Positions 22,381 to 34,339 of a stretch of 64,000 nt of DNA are shown here, one piece after another. Source of the stretch: Acheta domesticus (taxonomy: Eukaryota; Arthropoda; Insecta; Orthoptera; Gryllidae); contig JAHLJT010000631.1 of NCBI GenBank assembly GCA_031308135.1, positions 211,156,731 to 211,220,730 on the forward strand, read 5' to 3'. Made by a program: the position numbers and the translations under genes. Each line of letters begins with the position of its first letter. Position 1 is the stretch's first letter. The notes under the pieces are model-generated. The model saw nothing but the letters and a program-made list of their open reading frames with translations. It made no database searches and was not told where the DNA came from.

Positions 22381-22870
22381 ACACGTAAGTGCTAAGCGTT
22401 ACGGGACTGTACACAGGACGGGGCGAGTGTTGTGGAGAGGCAGAGCGAGGGCGGGTGTATGGAGGGCAGAACGGTGAGGAGAGGAGATGGCGGGGGACAC
22501 GCGGAATTCGGCGTGGCGGAGAAGACAAGAGAATTATGTTGTACCCCTCATATCGGGTTGCGTCCGCAATTTCGGCACACATATTACTTATTTACTTACT
22601 ACATACTGAATTGACTGAGTGACAGATAGTTATACAATCCGCAATGTTCATAACCTGGCGGGGCGGGCAGAACGGTGAGAGTGAAGCGGACGGAGAGACG
22701 CGGACGGAGAGACGGAACGGACGAAAACGGCGGACGGGGCAGAATTTGCGGAAAAGGAGCGACGGGATGAATGAGTGGGACGAGCAGGACAGGTGGGGCA
22801 GGCGAGGTGGATAGGATAGTCAGGGGGGTCGAATTGGCGAGGCGGTGCATAATGATTGCTTGAATACATA
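22381..22870. other. GC- and purine-rich block
   Basis: G/A-rich on the + strand around 22420-22520 and 22655-22800, with a short tandem ACGGAGAGACG (22685-22717). No credible gene. Confidence 0.45.
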
Positions 22871-23134
22871 ACCGGAAATCGCGGGTTAATCAGCTACTGC
22901 AATGGTAGATACAGCACAGGACACGAGTGATTTTCTTTGTTTCCCATTTATTTCCTGGAAAATTATGAAGCAAAGCTATTTATTGTAGGAATAGACAAGA
23001 TTTAAAAAAATAAATTTATACTTCGAGCATCTCCCGACGTAACAGATGGTGTATGACGATAAAAACGATTACCGGGTGAAATTTTTGGGTTATAGTAATG
23101 ATTCTGCTTCATAATTGTATTAGCTTTAAAGCGA

Positions 23135-23323
23135 AATTTCTCATACCACGGGTAACGTCTATATTTTCATACTTCATATTTTCATACTTCATATTTTCAT
23201 AGCTCGTCTCTGCTTCTGACTCTGCTTATGTTACGTGACGAGGACGAAAGAAGCCTCAGCATTCACGTGAGCCGTTTCGGAACAGACCATTTTTGCGGCT
23301 GGAAGATTACATTTTCTAAACAC
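23135..23323 (+). repeat. Dispersed repeat E, copy 2
   Basis: Same boundaries as copy 1. It is longer by an internal tandem of TATTTTCATACTTCA (about 23160-23201) and is 914 bp downstream. The two copies could come from one larger element or a local duplication. Confidence 0.7.
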
Positions 23324-24100
23324 TCCACAGTAGCTTTTTTGATGCTGCTGGCCACTAGTATAGACCGAATTTTCAAGTATTATTATTCTCGTACTAGAAT
23401 ACCTGACAGTTAAAAAATGTTCCACTTCTTTCTGCTTCTTCCACACGAAACTACTACTACGCCATTCTAAAGAAAACAATGAATTTCTCGTAAACGTGTC
23501 GACTTGTTTTTAACTGTTGCAATGTGTCTCGTATATGCTGGAATAGTGGAAAATATGTTTATAAAATACGTACTTGTAAGTACAAACTATTTTCTGAAAA
23601 TTGGCATTTTTGTCCATAAGTTATAAATATAATGGCATATTCACATCGCACTTCCTGTTGAGGCAACTCAAATAACGAAAACGCTTGCGTTAAATTAAAA
23701 ATAAATTACGTCCCTCTGACATCAATTTCTGTTTTCCAGGGATGAATTTCAAAGAAATTTTCAAAATCTCATAAGTCTCTATCACCAACACAGTAGTTAC
23801 TTCTTACAACTGCATAATGCAGCGCTGACAAGCAGTTGGGACACTGTGTGTTTCATCCCTGGTTTCAAACGCCCTCGCAGCGGACGTGTAATTCTCGTCC
23901 TGGGCGGACACGAAATCGTGTCTTGTCACCCTCCTCGCCCGGTCACAGAGCTCACTCCAGCCGTCCAATTCATTCCGATGATTTCAATTCCGGGTCCAGC
24001 CGTTAATCTCGAGCATAAATACTGGTTTACATGAGCGAGTTAATCATGCGCGACAGTCGGGCTTTATAGTTACAATACCAAACAGATACCGATCGATTTT
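23324..24100. other. AT-rich unique sequence, nothing recognised
   Basis: No repeat or coding signal found. Confidence 0.4.
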
Positions 24101-24500
24101 AATTTCCATACTCTCCCGGTCGCACCCAAGCGCGGCGAACGGCGCGGCGCGGCGCGGCGAGGCGGCGATCGCGCGGCCGGATATAGGCTCGGGCGGCGGG
24201 GGCGGGGAGATGCGGGCGGCGGGCAGAAGCCGGGGCGGGCGGCAGGGCCGTGTATGGTCAGAGGTGCGCTAATGACCGGGTACGAAGCCCGGACGGCAGT
24301 TCGGGACGGCCTCGGGCGGCCGGCGGCGGCGGCGGCGGCGGCAGGCGGCGGCCGGCGGTCGGGGGACAAACTGGTCCCGAGCTGATTAATTTAACGGAGA
24401 GCCCAACGTCCCGTGGGTGACTCACGCTCCGGCACCGCATGCTCTAGCGCAGGGCAGGCTGTTCGCCCAGCGCATGGACGCCGATCTGCGAGTTCAGGGG
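24101..24500. other. GC-rich, CpG-dense block with (CGG)n
   Basis: It contains (CGG)n at about 24317-24342 and a GCGCGGCGCGGCG run near 24138. Frames are open on the minus strand because of composition. Confidence 0.5.
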
Positions 24501-24940
24501 TTGTAAAGGATAGGTAGGAGATTGGAACATCCGTTTGTATTCCGGTTGATTGATGTTTCGGTTGATTGAAGAAATTAGCTTCTTCTTTTGAAAATTTCAG
24601 TGTATATTGAAATATTTTGCGTACCCTAATCAAAACAACTGACCATTGCAGCTATCCACTTCCAATTCATCTATTTGTGAAATCCATCTTCTGTGTTTTT
24701 ATATAAATTTGTGTCAAATAATAAGTGAATGTACGTCTGAAAAAAGGAATATTTAATAATACTACAGTGGTGAAGGAAGTTCATTACTCGTATACATTTT
24801 TGAATCCATATCTAATACTGTCATTGATATCGCATTTAATAAATTTGCTACTTTAGAATGCACTGAATCCACTAGTATTGACTCGTCGTGTAGACTACCC
24901 GCAAAACGATCAATTACTTAATGGACACCAATTTCTGCCG
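24501..24940. other. AT-rich unique sequence, nothing recognised
   Basis: No structure recognised. Confidence 0.4.
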
Positions 24941-25375
24941 CTTTTTGCTCCTGGGGCGTAATCATGTTGTCCCCGACGCGACCAATTGCACGCAGCCTCG
25001 TGCCGGCGCTCGAGGCCCTGCCGGCCGCTCGAGTTGCGTGCAGACGCCGCACTGCGCTGGTGTCGCGAGCGCGCCGCGGGCCGCTGACGGGCTGATGATA
25101 GCGTGTCACTGGAACGTGCGCGCGCCGCCGCCGCCGCCGCCCTCATCGCCGCCGCCACCGCCACCGCCGCCCTCCCAGTTATCGTCACCGCCGTCACCGC
25201 CTCCGCGCCGTCCGCACTACCACCGCGCTGCCGCCGCCGCCGCCCTCATCGCCACCGCCACCGCCGCCCCCCCAGCTAGCGCTACCGCGGCCATCACCGT
25301 CACCACCGCCGTCCGCTCCACCATCACCACCGCCGCCGCCACCGCCGCCGCCACTGAAAGCAGATGGGAGAGTAG
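24941..25375. repeat. CpG-dense block with degenerate (CCG)n/(CCA)n
   Basis: From about 25120 to 25360 the sequence is a degenerate mixture of GCCGCC and CACCGC triplets, C-rich on +. Open frames coding Pro, Ala or Gly runs are artefacts. Confidence 0.75.
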
Positions 25376-25403
25376 TTAACATTCGCCAAGTGCCTCGGGA
25401 GAC

Positions 25404-25572
25404 TATACTGCGATTTTCTTAACTCTGCCCCTGACAGAAATAAGCTGTTTCTCTGCCATCCAATCGGGAGCTTATACTCGTCGTTATGGTGACGGTGGTT
25501 CAAGATCCCGATTGGATGAAACCGTCAACAGCTGATTCCTGACAGGGGCAGAGTTATGGAAATGGCAGTATA
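25404..25572 (+). mobile_element. Palindromic MITE, type 2, copy a
   Basis: Termini TATACTGCGATTTTCTTAAC and inverted GGCAGTATA, followed by CTCTGCCCCTGACAG, are shared with type 1 MITEs. The core differs: AATAAGCTGTTTCTCTGCC, CATCCAATCGGGAGC and the inverted CCCGATTGGATGAAACCG, CAACAGCTGATTCC. Copy b is at 53761-53926. Non-coding, 169 bp. Confidence 0.88.
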
Positions 25573-25770
25573 ATGCCCCACTTTCAGGTTTGAAAAGCTC
25601 ATTCAAAAGATCGGCTTCTTTTTTAATTACAGTTGTTTTTATAAAACTCAACCGAAAACTTCTTTTTGTCGCAGTCAACTGGTAACGAAATGTATTCGCT
25701 TGAGAACGTAGGCTTCCGCGACGGTCGTCAGTATCTACTTGTAGTACTGGCTGTCCAGGAGACCCTGCAT
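25573..25770. other. Unique sequence, nothing recognised
   Basis: Mixed DNA between a MITE and dispersed repeat D. Confidence 0.4.
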
Positions 25771-25902
25771 CCAGAAGCGTATCTAGATATTCAGGCGCCC
25801 GTGGCAAGCATAGAATCTGCGCTCCTGTCAGGATTCTTCAAATTAGGGTTGTTGTTATTTGTTTTTGCACGTATTTTCTAATTAGCGCCCCTTGTACCTA
25901 GG
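25771..25902 (+). repeat. Dispersed repeat D, copy 1
   Basis: Blocks CCAGAAGCGTATCTAGATAT, CGCTCCTGTCAGGATTCTT, TTAGGGTTGTTGTTATTTG and TTAGCGCCCCTTGT match 63746-63880 in the same order and orientation. Probably a fragment of an unidentified element. Confidence 0.7.
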
Positions 25903-26096
25903 GCGCAGCGTCTCCTGGGCAGTCAAGATCATCATGTATCCACTTTCCTCGTCTAAAGGCAAAATTTACAAAATTGGGATCAGAGTCTTAGAAAGAGTTG
26001 TTAGAACACAAATGTTTTAACAAACATGGCCTTCAATTGACCTATAGTTAGACTTTTAGTTTAGTATCAGTTTATCTCTTTTCGCACGACGAATAG

Positions 26097-26155
26097 TCTT
26101 ATTTAAACGCAGATTGCGCTTATTTACGCAAACGCTTATTTAAACGCAAACAAGA
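26097..26155. repeat. Short tandem CTTATTTAAACGCA-type repeat
   Basis: CTTATTTAAACGCA, CTTATTTACGCAAACG and CTTATTTAAACGCAAAC occur in succession, about 19 bp apart. Confidence 0.7.
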
Positions 26156-26180
26156 TGGTTATAATTAGTCTTTCATTACA

Positions 26181-27047
26181 AAACACGTCACAGCTCCACG
26201 GACCAGTTCCAAATATAGCCACCATGTCCCATGATCAGGCATAGTGCTGAATAGTCGCACTTACCGGATCAGTCGTCGTGCACTTGTTGACGAGTCAACA
26301 TGGGTTTAGGCAAACGGATTAGGGTATTATTGGTGAAACTCTTTTATCAAAACAACAGTAATACTGATTTTGCACTTCGAGAATATCGCAGACTGAAAGG
26401 ATTACGAAAGGGTTCTCTTTCTCCATCTGCTTTGTGGGACATGATGAAGTTCGAATCAACTGGGGAACTGGGTGTCGCTCTGGGTGGAGGCCGATGACCG
26501 GTGGAACCAGAGGTGGTTGATGAAATCGTTGTTCTGGCCGACAACGCTGCGCGCAATTCACGAGCGTCAATGAGTGCGGGTGCTGTGTCCCGACAATTGA
26601 ATATCCCGTGGGCCACTGTACAGAAGGTGCTTCGAACCATTCTCGAATAGTATCCGTACAATATCGTATTGTATATGCGCTTGCAACAACCGCACAACAA
26701 CGTGTTGACTTCGCTCTCCACTTTCTCGTAAGAATTGAAGTTGATATGGCCTGGCCTTGGACCATCCTATGGACGGACGAAGCACATTTTTCTCTGACGA
26801 GTGAGGTGAACACACAGAATTGTTGAGTGTGGGGATCTTCACCGCCAGGCAAAATGCATGAAAAAGGTAGAGTTCGCCAATAATATCTTGCTCCTTTTGT
26901 CCAAACTTGTTGACTCGTCTAAAAGTGCACGGCGTCTGGTCCGGAGTGTGCGACTTTTCAGCACTATGTCTGATCATGCATGCACTATGCCTGCATCTGG
27001 TGGCCGTATTTGGAAATAGCCGGTGGCGCTGTGACGCACAGAAATAA
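26181..27047 (+). mobile_element. Decayed Tc1/mariner-superfamily transposon, internally deleted
   Basis: Long imperfect inverted termini bound the element: left 26181-26299, right 26909-27047. Shared blocks include GTCACAGC, TTCCAAATA, GGCCACCA, GGCATAGTGCTGAA, AGTCGCAC, CGTGCACTT and GACGAGTCAAC. The right arm has a short internal duplication. The left terminus ends exactly at the transposase start codon. The interior of about 610 bp is too short for a complete transposase of this superfamily (usually about 340 codons), so the copy is deleted and non-autonomous. Outer edges are uncertain by a few bases. Confidence 0.8.
26300..26890 (+). pseudogene. Transposase pseudogene (Tc1/mariner superfamily, DDE type)
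   Basis: The frame opens with ATG at 26300 directly after the inverted terminus. The N-terminal part resembles the helix-turn-helix DNA-binding region common in insect transposases of this superfamily (tyrosine-arginine-rich ALREYRRLKGL, then FESTGELG). An in-frame TGA at 26495-26497 sits where a GRPR-like linker is expected. A second HTH-like segment (AGAVSRQLNIPWATVQKVLR) follows, then a TAG at 26648-26650 before YPYNI. A frameshift between about 26650 and 26710 moves to another frame, which carries the catalytic-domain start ILWTDEAHF (26764-26790; first catalytic Asp at 26776) and EVNTQNC before a TGA at 26824. The later catalytic residues are absent. It is clearly non-functional. Confidence 0.85.
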
Positions 27048-27050
27048 TGC

Positions 27051-28344
27051 TCCTTATACTTTGGACAGTAATCCTAGCAAGTTTGGTATTCGTACTATAA
27101 CTCTTTCCTTGTTATAACATGTTCTGTAGAGAAAGTTTAATTATAATCACCTGTATATCATTGTTCTAAAGGTGAATATAACGTCACTCTGAACCCAGAC
27201 CTTCAGCATGTCTTTCAACCGGTGGTACGGGGTGAGGGATTCTTCCAAAAATGTATTGATGTAAAAATTCAATGTATTGTACATTGACTTTTTTAGAAAA
27301 TAAAATTTATACAATATACAAATTATAACATCTTATGATAATTTTGTAGATGACGTACTACAGAAAGATTATGAAATTACACCTTGTTTTTATGATATTG
27401 CCACCTACAGGCTGAACAATCGTATTAGCCAATATCACAAACTTAATAGGATAGGTATTCTGAAATCTACAGTCTTCAAGTAAATGTAAATGATGTTTTT
27501 TACAGTTAGGCATTTGCTCAAGTGTCATGTTTTCACCGCTGTTCATCTGTTGCGATAGTTCATGGCTTCTTTGATAATTATAAAGCGATCTCTTATCAGC
27601 ATAACTGGTGAAAACATTTTTATGGAAATTTACAGAAAATATAAAATGAACATTTTGTTAAAAGCGTAGAAATGATTTGCAAAAGAGTCACAGTAGTTCT
27701 TATGGAGTTTAGTTCAGAAAAAGCAAATTTGGAAACCATGGCGTTTGCTTGATATACTTAAAATGATAATGGCCATATTCTAACTTACGAAAATATTTTT
27801 GTTAATAATTACAGCAAAACAATACTTTCTTCCGTAAAATCCAACTTCCAAAAAATTGTTGTGCACTTTTAATTGAAAATTTAATAAAATTTCTGAACTA
27901 TTTTAATTTGCAATTTACCTGAAGAATATTTTAGAGAATTGTTACTATTTGAAATCTTTATTAATCTTACTATTGTTCGACATCATTTAATACATTATTA
28001 CAATAAAATGAAACTTCATATTCTAAGTGCATATTTGCAAGTGTCAGAATTTTAACCAGATTGTGATGTCTTGGTATTTTCTTGGAACGTCTTACGACAA
28101 AGATATTTTCTCTGCAATAGTCAACGAAATTCACTTTGCTTACACTTTAAGAACATGTTACGTTCCTGATAGTGACATAACATGCTAGAAGCGAGGTTTG
28201 TGCCTAATACCTTCTATGGAGCTATGAAAATGAAAGTCAATGACTTCCGGTTCACGTGAGGACAATTCGACCCCGTTTCAAATTGCCCAACTTGATTATA
28301 GATCCAATCTGCCCACGAATGCCGTCGTGAAAGCTAATAAACTT
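27051..28344. other. AT-rich unique sequence, nothing recognised
   Basis: About 1.3 kb of AT-rich DNA with chance frames only. The 62-codon minus-strand frame at 27358-27546 has no recognisable domain. Confidence 0.45.
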
Positions 28345-28691
28345 ACGGTCTTATTGTGGCGACGTTGATCGCGAGCAGTAAAATAGCGCTTGTTTGCGTA
28401 GTACTGTACCGTAGCGCGCTGTGTCGATGCGAGACATATTTTCTCATCAAGACGGGCGCGTATAATGCGGAGTCATTACGCCGCAGCCGTTGCTTTGATT
28501 TGTGTGGGGGGAAGGGACGGGCATTGTGGTGGAGGCGCTCGGCCTCCTGCGTTCTCCATAATTCCCCGGCGCGGCGCGCGGCGGCGCTGCACGCGGCCCA
28601 CAGTGGCCCTGGGACGACGGTCAGGCGACGGCCCAGCCGCTTGGCCAGCTTGTTACGGAGGAATTTTATTTGTATTGAGTGTCTGTGAGCG

Positions 28692-28742
<51 letters not shown>

Positions 28743-28940
28743 TGTGATTGGAATGCCCGCTGTGAAGATAGCGGGGCCGGGCGGGGGAGTGTGGCGGGGG
28801 CGAGGGCGTGCGGTAGCGTAGCGTGACGGATATCGCCCGGAGGAGCGTCGCACGCGAGAGCTTTGGCGGGCGCCCCGCATGGCCCCCGCGCGCCGCCTCG
28901 TCTGGCGCGCCAGCCCCTCCCCCCGGCGCTGTAGGCTCTT
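28345..28940. other. GC-rich, CpG-dense block
   Basis: CpG-dense sequence on both sides of a (TG)24 tract. Overlapping frames of up to 118 codons exist on both strands and are not credible. Confidence 0.45.
28694..28741. repeat. (TG)24 microsatellite
   Basis: Uninterrupted TG dinucleotides over 48 bp. Such alternating tracts can adopt Z-DNA. Confidence 0.97.
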
Positions 28941-29404
28941 CCACCTTTTACACGTTCAAGAACCCTTCGTGCTCATGGTTTATCTCGTGTTGAAGTAGAA
29001 GATAAAGTAGTTTATCAAAGCTTTTTTTTTTCTGCTAAAATTCACGAAAGTATTCTGGTATCTTTATTTAATCTTAATACAAACATATTAATAAGAGAAT
29101 GAATAACGAAGTAGTGAATCAATTTAATTATATCTATTTCCTATAATACATTTTATGAATAATTAACAAAAGGAACAATATTTTAGATGATAAATTAATA
29201 AAAAGAAAATTTTATGTCAAATTTGTATTAATATTGTATTTTTTACTTAAATGTTATATCAATGTAAAATTGTAATGAAACAGACAACTAGCCCGTTACT
29301 ACATGACAATTTTTTTGTATAGATGATTTCCATTTTGCGTGGGTTTTGACTGAGCAAATAGTGATAACGTGCTAAACCCCTGACAATGTTTCAGGGAATC
29401 CTAG
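28941..29404. other. AT-rich unique sequence, nothing recognised
   Basis: Very AT-rich; no structure recognised. Confidence 0.45.
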
Positions 29405-29984
29405 GGTTCCAGCAAACTCGGATTAAAGATCCTGCTCTACAGCAAATCTCACCGGGAGGTTCTAGGTTTCGTGTCCCGAGGTGGCAGGTTTTCCAAACTA
29501 AATAGATAGCTAGGTTGAGTTCGGCCGCTGTCTGGACAATTCTAGTGGCCGGCTGTTCTGATCGATAGTTCCCCGTGGTTTATCAGATCAACACCAGGCG
29601 AATGCAGGAGCAGTACTCTAACAAATTGGCTTCTGTCCGCGCTTGATCCTTGTTTCTCTTAAGGAAGACAAGGGTCTAGTCCTCAACCCTTATAATCACA
29701 CACACACACACACACACACACATATTCACACATTCACATTACACTGCATACAGGCCGGGAGGCCAATCCAGAGCTTAGAGCTATGGGGCGGTGCCCCGCT
29801 GGAGGATGATACCTGTACGGAGAAACTCCGCAAGTCGACGTGTAAGCTTGCGCCGAATTTCAACATCCAGCGAGGAAGAAAAACCACCACTTCCCGGAAT
29901 AAAACATTCACTAGATTAACAGGACTAATGACCAGTGCACGAAAACCCTTGCCCAGAAACGAAAGTCTATGAATTAATCAACTC
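29405..29984 (+). mobile_element. SINE-A copy 3, near full length
   Basis: A tRNA-like head with a B-box-like GGTTTCGTGTCCCG at 29465 is followed by the family blocks AGCTAGGTTGAGTTCGGCCG, CTGTCTGGACAATTCTAGTG, TAGTTCCCCGTGGTTTATC and ATCAACACCAGGCGAATGC. Next comes an (AC)n tract (29698-29723), then GGGCGGTGCCCC, CAGCGAGGAAGAAAAACCAC, AAACATTCACTA and the 3' tail GAATTAATCAA. The body is complete in order. Confidence 0.85.
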
Positions 29985-31080
29985 TGGCGCTACACCTACC
30001 TCCTCCTCATGAGGCGCGGGATTTCCCCTCGTTATTCTCTTATTCTGTTTTTCGTCTTTATTTTTTGATTTAGTACCTTTCATTTCCTTCTTCTGTACTC
30101 CTACGTCAATTTCTTTTCAGGATTTTTGGATTAATCTTTATGTGTTATATTATTTTCTTGAAATAAATTACCGTCACTTCAAGAACTAAAAATGTGGAGG
30201 TGAAGTCCATTAAATATTCTAAACGTTAAATACTGTTTTGAATTGCAGAAATGTGCAGTTTCCTAAGCCCTGGATATAAATACTCGTATATTAGTTTTGT
30301 CTGTTTTATGTACTTATTGTTTTAATTCTTTATATTATTATTAATTATAATTTTTTCTGATGTATCTTACACAAAATACGCATTTAACTTCATTTCTTGT
30401 GAGTCATAACAATATAATCAAACCACGTTTTTCCCTACACATTTTTTTTCTTTTTCAGTTTCTTTCTGTTCATATTTTTTTCATTGTATCTACTTTTTCA
30501 TTTCCTTTTTACTTCCGTCGGTTATTCTTTTCTTCTTTGCATTCAGCGCCCCCTCCTGGTATGTATTGAACAACACATTCAAGACTATTGAGAGGAACTG
30601 AGTAGTTGGCGTGCCTAGAATCGATAATTACTCATTCAGTCACTCACTCACTAACTTACTTGCATTCACTTTTATACAATAATGGCTCTTAACATTAGCC
30701 ATCTTTAGCTCACTGTTTTAAACTTACCCTGACAAACGATCTTGATATTGCCGTACCTGCTACTATTAGTTACAAAGCGTTTTCGTCCTCAAAGTTCTGA
30801 TCTTATTCCTCATATTTATTGTTTTATTTTCTTCCCTTCTCGCCTTTTCTGTGAGACTTTCTCAGGTCTATCGGATAGTCAGTTAAGACAAGAATAGCTC
30901 CGACTCTTTGGTGGCGCTCAGAGGTAGATCGCAGGAGTAAAAAATGGGCGGAAAAAAAGATTCCCACGTATGAATCTGCTTAATTTGAGGTGAGGGCTTC
31001 TTCTCCGAAGGCCGGAATGAGCGGATGACAGGCACGCGAAGAAATCATCCCCAGGTCCAGTGAGGCGCTGGATCGGTTGG
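29985..31080. other. AT- and pyrimidine-rich unique sequence
   Basis: Includes T/C-rich parts (about 30030-30120, 30430-30540). No gene recognised. Confidence 0.45.
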
Positions 31081-31081
31081 T

Positions 31082-31093
31082 GGGGGGGGGGGG
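31082..31093. repeat. G12 homopolymer
   Basis: Twelve consecutive Gs; the length may be unreliable in the assembly. Confidence 0.9.
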
Positions 31094-32185
31094 CGAGCGA
31101 GAGAAAAAGGGGAATTAAACGAGAAACATAATCATGGAATTCCTTGATGAGGCTAACTAGCTTCTCGCATTGACCCTGAGAATTCTCAACTTCGTTTTTA
31201 CTTTCAAGCATTGTATTAACTCAATCTTGTCGGGTGAAGCTCTTCTAATTGTACCAATTTACAACGGCAGCGTAAACGCGGAGTGTTATTATTTGTTCCC
31301 AAGGAAGATTTAGGAAAGGTAGGAAAGGTTTGTAATTCCTTTTGAATCTCTGAGGTTATTATCAAGCCTCTGTTCCTTTCTGAGAAGCAAGACGAGAACT
31401 GAATGACACGGGTTTCAAGGGTATCTATATTTGTAAGCATTTACAGATCGTGGGTTTCAACAGAGAACAAGAAAGGAAAAGCAGATGCTTTGGAGATATT
31501 CGCTCGAGAGCTGCATCTTTAACGGTCCGTGTGCTTGTTTTAGAAGTCGGTGCTCAACCCGCGTCATTATCTTCAACCTTTGTCACTTCTTCAGTCACGT
31601 AAATCGATAAGTTGAAGATGACACGATGACTCTTTGTTTTCCTTAATGAATATTTCGTGATTATATTCTGAATGTAACATTCTTTGAAGGATAATAATCG
31701 AAGCATTTACAGAATATTGTTGATACTTTAACTCGAGACTTTGAGAAAACTGCTTTCGTTATGTGTAGTGTTTCAGAAGTAACTTGCATTTGGGGAAGAA
31801 GAAAGAGTTCACGTGAAGCATCGCGTGCCTCTCCATTGTTAAGTATTCACCTCGCTCTTTGTCTTAGTTTCCTCTCGTCTCTTTCGCGTAGCACGATCGT
31901 TTGTGTGCCTTACTTACTCCTTTGTATACTTAGTTAATGGCTCAACATTTACTGTAGGTCAAGATCTCTGCGGTTCTTTCAGCTTTGTCGAAGACCTGTT
32001 AGTCGGCACTAACAAAAACTATTACAACTTCACCGACGCTAAAATGTTATTGTAATAATGTATTGAATAAAAATTAATAATACCGCTGGAAGGACCATGT
32101 ATCGAAATCTCTACCCTCTGTTCCTGGGGCAGTTGCAGAACCCTACAATATCTGGCGTACACAACTGGGTTTTATAAATCAGTTG
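31094..32185. other. Unique sequence, nothing recognised
   Basis: Moderately AT-rich; only short chance frames. Confidence 0.45.
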
Positions 32186-33420
32186 AAGATCTGAACTTTG
32201 TGAGGCGACGCGGACAAATGTTCGTGAGGGCTCCGAATGCAGAGCGGCCGCGAAACACGCTCGTCCGGCGTCGCATCGCGAGCAGACAAGAGGCAGCGGA
32301 CAACCGCCCCATTAAGCGCCTCGCTGATCGCCCATTGTGCGTCGCCGCGCGCGCGCCGCTCTCCCACGTCCTTTGGCCGCCGCGCCGCGCCGCGTCGGCG
32401 TGTGTGCCTAATCCTGCTTAACCCGCAGCGGGAGGCTGCAGGGCGGCGAGGGCGAAGCAGGGTCACCGCGGGGCAAACGCCCTTTGCGGGGCGGCGAAGG
32501 CGATGGGGTGGGGGTGGGTCTGGCGGGATGGGGGTTGGCGGGGGTGGGGAGAAGCGGCGGGGAGAGATCTGGGCGGGGGTGGTCAGGGGCGATAGTGGCA
32601 ATGGGGATGGCGGGGCGGTGAGGGAAGGCGAGAACAGCGTGAGCGACGGTGGCGGCGGACAGAAGTGACGGGGGTGGTGTGGGCGGCAGGGGGAGGCGGG
32701 ACCGGTGGGGACTGCGGGGGCAGCGGAAGCAGCAAGAGCTTTGCGACGTTGGGAGTGGCGGGGGCGGCCTAGGCGGCCTGTAGGGCGGGAGCGGCGGGGT
32801 GGCGGGGACGGCTGGGACTGGGGGAACAATGGCGGTGGCAGGGAGACGCGGGGCTGACAGAGATGGGAGTGGTCGCGGCGGGGACGACGGGAACGGCGGT
32901 GTGTCAGGAGAAGCGGGTGGAGGCGGGGAGACGCGGGGGCGGTGTGGAGACGAGGGCGCTGGCGGTGGCGACACGGGCGGAGGCGGCGGGGACGTACGTC
33001 GCCCCGCAAGTGACCCCCGGAGCGCCGCGTAATTTATGGAGCGTCTCGTGCGCAGCGCCCTCGCCCTCGCCCTGGCCCGCGCCCTCGGCCCTGCCTCCCC
33101 GATCGGCCGAGCGCCGCTAATTAATGTCTGTGTTGACGCCACTCGGTGGGCGCGCAGTGCCCCGCTGCTGGCGCTGCGTTCACAGAATAGCCGCGCTGCA
33201 ATAAAACACGCGCGCGCCGCGGTCGCGCCTCGGACGCTGCGCTGGGGGCGGCGCACGGCTCGGCGCCCGACTACATCATTCCTACCGCCCCCGCCCCCTT
33301 GCCCCCCTTGCCCGCCCCGCCCTCCCGCCCGGTGGCGATTTACACACCCGGCCTGCGAAATCTCGGGCGGTTCAGGTGCCAAGTTCGCACTCCTTTAGGA
33401 GCGCGGCTGTACGCTAATGA
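32186..33420. other. Large GC-rich, CpG-dense block (1.2 kb)
   Basis: The longest GC-rich block that is not a simple array. About 32490-33000 is strongly G-rich on + (GGCGGGGNNGG-type degenerate repetition). The flanks at 32200-32480 and 33000-33400 are CpG-dense unique sequence containing TAATTAATG near 33118. Open frames reach 324 codons on the minus strand but are Pro/Ser-rich and conflict with each other. A CpG-rich promoter or regulatory block is possible, but no exon can be defined. Confidence 0.5.
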
Positions 33421-34050
33421 AAATACTTTTGGGAAATAAATGGGCATCCACGGCCTCTGGAAGCGGGTATTTGTTGCCACATTCACATTTCCACCAGCAC
33501 AGTTTTTCCTGCATATTATGACTCACGTCTCTACTGGTCGTTGGGAATGGTCTACAGTTTTTATCTACTTACATCATAATGTGAGAGAATAAACTATTTC
33601 GCCACATTTGTTACATGATTGTAATGTCATTAATATTCGCGTGCCGTCGATAAATTAGAAGTGTGTTATAATTGCAATACATTTTCTCGTACACCACATC
33701 TTTACATTTTTTTAAAGAATCTGAAATCTCAATTAAAATCACGTCGTTATGTGAGTAAACATGTATCAATTATTTTCAGAATAAACTGGGGTCTTGCCGT
33801 TTTCCATTCCAACAGGCTTCTGAGGTGAAATAGTAAATGATAACTTCTATACCTACTTTTTAAATATTTATCACAACATATAGAAGGTAGTAACCTTGAC
33901 AATATATATCTAGTATTAAGCCGTCTACTTGTTCGTCCCTGTCGTTAGTTCACAAACACCTCGTTCGCGTAATTTCTGTGAACCTTTTATTAAAAAAGGG
34001 AAGTGAGTGGAAAAAAAAAGTGTATGGAGCTATTTCTTGCTCGTGCGTAC
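33421..34050. other. AT-rich unique sequence, nothing recognised
   Basis: No structure recognised. Confidence 0.4.
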
Positions 34051-34339
34051 GTGGCGCGAATGCAAATGGCGCGGAATAAAATACGGTAGAGGCTGCGGAG
34101 GGCGATGTACGGCGAGGTGCGCGCCGCGCGTGGGGGGCGGCCGCATCGCTTAATTGTGGCCGGCGAGCGGGTGGCGAGCGTGTTGTGTCAATTAAGGAGG
34201 CGCGGAGCGGTGCCATTGCGTCGCGGCGGCGCCGCCAACAAAACGCCCACGACCCCACGCACGCAGCGGCACCGACCCCACCCCCTCGCCTCGCAGCCCC
34301 ATCGTTCTCACCTTGAGTGCTCCGGTATTGATTCTGCGT
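34051..34339. other. GC-rich, CpG-dense patch
   Basis: CpG-dense DNA with TTAATTGTGG and CAATTAAGGAGG inside. It is directly adjacent to a MITE. Confidence 0.4.

Noticed and set aside
32179..33398. Frames of 276 and 324 codons in the large CpG block
   Set aside because: Pro/Ser/Arg-rich, overlapping in several registers, no domain or splice evidence.
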